Origin: JBBRVP01 sp038246785
GTDB taxonomy: Bacteria > Actinomycetota > Actinomycetes > Jiangellales > Jiangellaceae
Assembly: GCA_038246785.1 (NCBI GenBank)
Contig: JBBRVP010000061.1
Span: forward strand, 1 to 10,470
DNA length: 10,470 bases
Direction: 5' to 3'
Shown: piece after piece, positions 6,884 through 10,470 of the stretch
Layout of the letters: every line of letters starts with the position of its first letter
Position numbering within the stretch: the first letter of the stretch is position 1
Position numbers and translations under genes: made by a program
The notes under the pieces: model-generated
Seen by the model: only the letters and a program-made list of their open reading frames with translations
Database searches by the model: none
Told to the model about the DNA's origin: nothing

Positions 6884-6993
6884 GGAACTGACCCCTGACG
6901 GCTCGGTTGTCAGGCGCTGGGGTGCGCCGGACACCACCGTCGTCGACCGCTGCAGAACAGACCACGCACAGCACCCGTACAGCCGAAGGTTGT

Positions 6994-7015
6994 CCGACCC
7001 CGACCCGACCCCGAC
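6994..7015. repeat. Perfect 11-bp tandem repeat downstream of the amidase gene
   Basis: CCGACCCCGAC occurs twice back to back in the 154-bp gap between the amidase stop (7038) and the small membrane protein start (6883). No T-rich hairpin that would make a strong terminator is seen here, so read-through from the amidase gene into the membrane-protein/sigma pair cannot be excluded. I see no convincing promoter in this gap either. Confidence 0.6.
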
Positions 7016-7037
7016 TACCGGCTATGGGCTGCGGGCC

Positions 7038-9692
7038 TCAAGGGTAGTAGCCGACGACGTCACCGACGAGGTGCGTCGACCCTGAGCCATTGGTGAGCTT
7101 GATCCGGTTCTTCTTTCCGATGCGGACCACCACCAGGTTCGCGGTCGTGCGCCAGGCCGGGACGCTCAGGTCGGGGAAGGCGGGGCGGCGCTTGCCGTTC
7201 GGCCAGGCCGTGACGAACGTCGACCGGGTGGCGCTGCGCGCCGTCAGGGTCATCACGACCGCCTTCGCGCTGCCCGGGATCGGCCGACGCTTGCCGGCGA
7301 CCCGTACCCTGATGGCCTTGCCGGACGCGACTTTCGCCTTCTTGGCGCCGATCCCCTTGCGGGTGTCGAGCACCCGGGTCAGCGACTTGGGCTGGAACAA
7401 CCGGCCGCGAACGACCTCCGCGGGTGCCCACCAGCCGACGAGATCGACGACGACGTGCGCGGCCGCTGCTCCGGTGTTGGTCACCTTGAAGGTCCCGTCC
7501 TCCAGCTTGGCCACGGCGCGATTCTTCACGTTCCGCCCGGGGGCGAAGCTGACGCTGGCGCTGTCGCGCGTGCTGCTGTTGGACTGCACCGTGATCGCAC
7601 CGGCGCCCGCGGCCCCGAAGGCGGTGACGTTGAGCAGCGCGCCGGTCATCGACGCGGCCGGGACGCGGGCCAGCGTCGGCACGGTGATGGTCCGGTCACC
7701 GCCGGCCGGCAACCGCCCGCCGTCGCGTCGGGAGTCATACAGCCGCAGCGTCTTGCTGGGCCGAAACACGTCGCCACCTTCGGTCGGGTAGTAGCCGACG
7801 ACGTGCACGGCCAGCTCGGTGGTGCCCGATCGGTTGCGGAGGCTGATGGCGCCGTTGCCGCCGAGGGCCGTGACGGTCATGGCCGATGCATTGGTGCCGG
7901 CGGCGACGTTGAGCGCTGCTGTTGACGGCAGCCGTGAGCCCGCTGCCCACACCTTGATCGCGGTGCTCGCCGTCGAGCAGGACGTCGAGATGTTGAGCGC
8001 CACCGCAGCGATGCCCGACTCGGGCAGCTTGCCCACACCGGGGACCCGGAGGTCGATGCGCTGCCTGGGGGCGAGAGGCAGATTCGCGTCGGAGCGGGTG
8101 TCGTAGAGCCGGATCGGGTCGACCGCGACGAAGCCGGTGCGCCCGGGCAGAGCGGCTGCACCGGACGACGTCGGCAAGGTTCGCGCCGCGTTGACCGTCA
8201 CCGTCGTCGTCCAGGTGTTCGTGCTGGCGTTGGCGTCGGCGCCGACCAGGCTGAGTGTGTACGCGCCGGGTCTGACCTCGGCCCCCGAGTCGTCGCGCAG
8301 GTCCCAGAGCGCCGAGACAGGCAGCGATGGCGACGACGTTCCCGTGATGGTCCGGACCAGGGTCGCCCGGCACACCTCCCGGACCTCGACGCGCCACTGC
8401 TGGTCGGTGTTCGGCCGTGCGGTCGCGGTGATCGAGGCACCGGTGCCGTATACCGCCGTCGTCGAGGAGAGCGACGGGTCATACATCGTCGTCCCGATGT
8501 ACGACGTGGTCAGCGCGCGGATCGTGGCCAGCTGCGCGTACAGGTTGCCGCCCGGACACGAGGTCTTGCCCATGTCGCGGTGGCCGGAGATGACATTGAC
8601 CGACACCCGGGTTCCCGCGGAGTAGCGCGAGGTGCCACCCCCCTGCGAGGTCAGCGTGGTCCTGCCGTTCGGGTCGCGGAAGTTCTGGCCGAGCTTCCAC
8701 GCCAGGACGCGAGCGATCGAGTCGACCATCACCGATGGCGCCGCCGCCTTGTCGTAGTTGCCGATCGCGGACACGGCGAACGAGTCGACGTTGAAGCCAC
8801 CGGTGTGTGCTCCGACGACGGCACGGTCCATCCCGCCGTACCGGCCCTCCCAGAGCCGACCGAACCGGTCGACGAGGAAGTTGTAGCCGATGTCGGACCA
8901 GCCGTTGCCTTTCACGTGGTAGGCGTAGATCGCCCGGAGGATCTTGGGAACGTCGGACTGGGAGTAGCCGTTGCTGCCGGCCGTGTGGTGCACGAACCCC
9001 GCCCTGATCGTCGCGTTGTAGCTGGGCGTCCCGCGACGGAGGTTCTCGTCGGCACCCCACTGGGCCCGGGTGAAGATCTGTGGCTGTGCCGCGGCAGCGT
9101 CGGCTGACTGCAGCGGTCGGCTGCCCTGTGGGTGTGCATCCGCCGGAGAGGCACCCGGGTCGATGAGGTCTATGCGCAGGCCACGCGGGCGCGGCCCCGA
9201 GCGCACGTCGACGCGCACCTGGTAGCCGTCGGACGGTCCTGTCCACAACGGCTCGGTCCCAGGACGGGTCGCACCCTCGGTGGCCGCGGGGGGCGGGGCG
9301 AGGTCGAGCGCTGTCCACTCGCTCCAACCGCTGCCGGAGTGGGTCCGGATCAGCACGCCAAGCTTGGACTCCCGCGCCTTCGCAGCCGGCGCCTTCCAGG
9401 TGACGCCGACCAGGTCGAAGGAGGCGACCCCGGTGCGCGTGACGAACACCTCGGGCGGGCCGGCCGGGCGGCCGCGGTCACTGGCCGCTGCCGCTCCGCG
9501 GGCCTGGTCGGCCGCCGCGAAGCTGCGCCGGACGGTGCCCCGGGAGGCCCCCAGGTCGACGCCGGTCAGCGCGGCGGAGCGCACCTGGGGAGCCACGGGG
9601 CGGGGAGCAGCCTGCACGGGAGTGATCACCGGCACGGCCCCCGCCATGGGAACCAGGACGCTCAGCAGGAGGGCGGATGGGGCCTTGCGCAT
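7038..9692 (-). CDS. Secreted N-acetylmuramoyl-L-alanine amidase (PGRP/amidase_2) with C-terminal triple repeat
   Basis: An 884-aa exported peptidoglycan hydrolase that would cut the bond between N-acetylmuramic acid and L-alanine. A Sec signal peptide is visible at 1-28 (RK, hydrophobic core, VQA before the likely cut). A beta-rich region spans about 80-182 (FDLVGVTWKAP, SGWSEWTALDL). The PGRP/amidase_2 domain spans about 203-397: QWGADENLR (211-219), zinc ligand His in FVHHTAG (His235), IGYNFLVDRFG (268-278, catalytic Tyr270) and SGHRDMGKTSCPG with His371, Thr377 and Cys379. All residues needed for amidase activity are therefore present. An Ig/FlgD-like segment follows (about 405-505), then three repeats (521-884). 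ATG 9692 has GAGG (9705-9702) 9 nt upstream and gives a clean signal peptide; GTG 9707 would add five residues. The gene is divergent from the TIGR03089 gene. It is much longer than minimal amidases (about 200 aa), and the extra domains probably anchor it to the wall. Confidence 0.95.
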   Translation of the reverse strand: MRKAPSALLLSVLVPMAGAVPVITPVQAAPRPVAPQVRSAALTGVDLGASRGTVRRSFAAADQARGAAAASDRGRPAGPPEVFVTRTGVASFDLVGVTWKAPAAKARESKLGVLIRTHSGSGWSEWTALDLAPPPAATEGATRPGTEPLWTGPSDGYQVRVDVRSGPRPRGLRIDLIDPGASPADAHPQGSRPLQSADAAAAQPQIFTRAQWGADENLRRGTPSYNATIRAGFVHHTAGSNGYSQSDVPKILRAIYAYHVKGNGWSDIGYNFLVDRFGRLWEGRYGGMDRAVVGAHTGGFNVDSFAVSAIGNYDKAAAPSVMVDSIARVLAWKLGQNFRDPNGRTTLTSQGGGTSRYSAGTRVSVNVISGHRDMGKTSCPGGNLYAQLATIRALTTSYIGTTMYDPSLSSTTAVYGTGASITATARPNTDQQWRVEVREVCRATLVRTITGTSSPSLPVSALWDLRDDSGAEVRPGAYTLSLVGADANASTNTWTTTVTVNAARTLPTSSGAAALPGRTGFVAVDPIRLYDTRSDANLPLAPRQRIDLRVPGVGKLPESGIAAVALNISTSCSTASTAIKVWAAGSRLPSTAALNVAAGTNASAMTVTALGGNGAISLRNRSGTTELAVHVVGYYPTEGGDVFRPSKTLRLYDSRRDGGRLPAGGDRTITVPTLARVPAASMTGALLNVTAFGAAGAGAITVQSNSSTRDSASVSFAPGRNVKNRAVAKLEDGTFKVTNTGAAAAHVVVDLVGWWAPAEVVRGRLFQPKSLTRVLDTRKGIGAKKAKVASGKAIRVRVAGKRRPIPGSAKAVVMTLTARSATRSTFVTAWPNGKRRPAFPDLSVPAWRTTANLVVVRIGKKNRIKLTNGSGSTHLVGDVVGYYP
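7041..8132 (-). repeat. Three tandem ~115-residue protein repeats in the amidase C-terminus
   Basis: Units at DNA 8132-7785, 7766-7425 and 7397-7041 (residues 521-636, 643-756 and 766-884 of the amidase). Each opens with a (R/V)LYDTR-like motif (IRLYDTR, LRLYDSR, TRVLDTR), has a central block resembling AVALNISTS, LLNVTAFGA or AVVMTLTAR, and closes with VVGYYP, LVGWWAP or VVGYYP. The closing motif of units 1 and 3 is encoded by an identical 19-bp DNA stretch at 7786-7804 and 7042-7060. Repeats of this type recur in many secreted actinobacterial proteins. Wall or sugar binding is assumed rather than shown. Confidence 0.85.
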
Positions 9693-9718
9693 GGACAGGT
9701 ACCTCACGCGTTGTGACT

Positions 9719-9736
9719 GGTGGGACAGGTGGGACA
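9719..9736. repeat. 9-bp tandem repeat in the amidase leader
   Basis: GGTGGGACA occurs twice in tandem, followed by a further G. A shorter related copy, GGACAGGT, lies at 9693-9700. On the amidase mRNA these would read as TGTCCCACC units just upstream of the Shine-Dalgarno, so an effect on translation or regulator binding is possible. Confidence 0.55.
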
Positions 9737-9762
9737 GACGTGCAGGGAGAGGCTGCCTGGTT

Positions 9763-9774
9763 CAGTGTCCACTG
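9763..9774. promoter_or_regulatory. Inverted repeat CAGTG-tc-CACTG, candidate operator
   Basis: Perfect 5-bp arms separated by 2 bp, in the middle of the divergent amidase/TIGR03089 intergenic region, 71 bp upstream of the amidase ATG. The size and position fit a dimeric regulator site. No regulator can be assigned. Confidence 0.35.
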
Positions 9775-9791
9775 GATCGACCGCAAATCCG

Positions 9792-9805
9792 GACGTCTTG
9801 ACGTC
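9792..9805. repeat. Two GACGTC palindromes 8 bp apart
   Basis: GACGTC-tt-GACGTC places two identical 6-bp palindromes 8 bp apart in the same intergenic region. It may be a paired binding site or chance in a GC-rich sequence. The 190-bp region 9693-9899 otherwise holds the promoters of both flanking genes. I cannot place the amidase promoter with confidence. Confidence 0.35.
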
Positions 9806-9886
9806 ATCGGCGGGTCGCACGCTGCAGGTTTTGCGTTCCCGTGACCTCCGGGCCGCCCGGGCGCTGCCCTTGCCGCCGGTTCGCCG

Positions 9887-9892
9887 TAGCGT
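9887..9892 (+). promoter_or_regulatory. -10 element TAGCGT, likely leaderless promoter of the TIGR03089 gene
   Basis: TAGCGT fits TAnnnT and ends 7 nt before GTG 9900, so transcription would begin at the start codon. No Shine-Dalgarno is present. The hexamer 17 nt upstream (CTGCCC, 9864-9869) is a poor -35. The arrangement matches that of the STAND regulator at 3723-3737. Confidence 0.5.
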
Positions 9893-9899
9893 GGCCGCC

Positions 9900-10470
9900 G
9901 TGCCCACCCCGCCAACGCCATCAGTGCCACGGACCCCGGCCGACCTGCTGGCCCGCGCTCTCGCCGACGACCCGTCCCGACCGCTGCTCACGGCGTACGA
10001 CGACGACACCGGCGAGCGCACCGAGCTGTCGGTGCTGACGTTCGCCAACTGGGTCGCCAAGACGGCCAACCTGCTGCGTGACGACCTCGTGGTCGAGCCC
10101 GGCGCCCGGATCGGCGTACGCCTCCCTCTGCACTGGCAGTCGGCGGTCTGGCTGCAGGCGGCCTGGGCACTCGGGCTGGTCGTCGACCTCGACGGCAGCG
10201 GCCCGGTCGAGGTCGCCGTTGTGGATCACCGGGTGGCCGAGCTGGATGGGCTGGCCGCCGACGAGGTGGCCTCGCTGGGACTTGGCCCCATGGGACTGGC
10301 CCGGCCGGGCAGCCTCCCCGCCTACCCCGGCGCCCTGGACTACGACCGGGAGATCCACGGCCACGGGGACCGATTCGTCGCGGACGGTCCGCCGGACCCG
10401 GCGTCACCGGCGCTGAGCGCTGACGGCCACGACGTCTCCGCCGCCGCTCTGGTGCGCGCCGCACTGGACT
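9900..10470 (+). CDS. TIGR03089 family protein (AMP-binding-enzyme-like), 3'-truncated by window edge
   Basis: The first 190 codons of a gene that continues beyond the window with no stop. Recognisable family features are TPADLLARAL (12-21), LLTAYDDDTGERTELSVLTFANWVAKTANLLRD (29-61), then EPGARIGVRLPLHWQSAVWLQAAWALG (66-92) and ALDYDREIHGHGDRF (145-159). TIGR03089 proteins are single-copy actinobacterial proteins with distant similarity to the AMP-binding (acyl-CoA synthetase) superfamily; their reaction is unknown. The usual AMP-binding P-loop is not in the part visible here. GTG 9900 is preferred because TAGCGT lies 7 nt upstream and no Shine-Dalgarno exists. GTG 9891 in the same frame overlaps that -10 and would add three residues. 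It is divergent from the amidase. I recall family members lying near cell-envelope genes in other actinobacteria, which fits this neighbourhood. Confidence 0.92.
   Translation, partial: MPTPPTPSVPRTPADLLARALADDPSRPLLTAYDDDTGERTELSVLTFANWVAKTANLLRDDLVVEPGARIGVRLPLHWQSAVWLQAAWALGLVVDLDGSGPVEVAVVDHRVAELDGLAADEVASLGLGPMGLARPGSLPAYPGALDYDREIHGHGDRFVADGPPDPASPALSADGHDVSAAALVRAALD

Noticed and set aside
9693..9707. GTG 9707 as the amidase start
   Set aside because: This GTG is part of the GTGAGG Shine-Dalgarno for ATG 9692, which gives a standard signal peptide.
1..10470. CRISPR array, tRNA/rRNA genes, insertion sequences, toxin-antitoxin or phage genes
   Set aside because: No regular spaced repeats, cloverleaf-like sequence, transposase or integrase motif, or paired small ORFs of that kind were found on either strand.

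Overview
The window is very GC-rich, with GTG and ATG starts, TAnnnT-type -10 elements placed directly in front of start codons, and a TIGR03089 gene. That family is known only from Actinobacteria, so the source is an actinobacterial chromosome. I cannot name the genus. No rRNA, tRNA, CRISPR array, transposase or integrase is visible, and no gene-free stretch exceeds about 190 bases.

Left part (1-3674) is the end of a surface-glycan locus. On the + strand lie the 3' end of a GT4-type glycosyltransferase and a class I SAM methyltransferase, linked through an unusual 4-codon overlap ORF. Facing them on the - strand is a two-gene operon: a GtrB/DPM1-like GT2 glycosyltransferase with two C-terminal membrane helices, then a YbhN/LPG-synthase-like integral membrane protein (a flippase-like family). 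The two halves converge with only 9 bp between the stop codons.

Middle part (3675-6883) is regulatory. A 62-bp divergent promoter region separates the GT2 operon from a large XRE-HTH / STAND-ATPase / TPR-like regulator that looks leaderless. Its 3' end overlaps by 68 bp, tail to tail, the 3' end of a SigE-family ECF sigma factor on the - strand. The sigma gene is coupled by a 4-bp ATGA overlap to a preceding small multi-pass membrane protein.

Right part (7038-10470) is cell-wall related. A secreted 884-residue PGRP/amidase_2 N-acetylmuramoyl-L-alanine amidase carries an N-terminal beta-rich region, an Ig-like segment and three C-terminal repeats ending in VVGYYP-like motifs. Divergent from it, across a 190-bp intergenic region with several short symmetric repeats, is the start of a TIGR03089 gene (AMP-binding-enzyme-like, unknown function). 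It runs off the window and also appears leaderless.

The genes read as an envelope-oriented neighbourhood: polyprenyl-linked sugar synthesis and export, peptidoglycan hydrolysis, and two regulators. I see no clear-cut new defence or mobile system. The most open questions are the membrane-protein/sigma pair, the STAND regulator with no evident effector domain, and the amidase repeat module.
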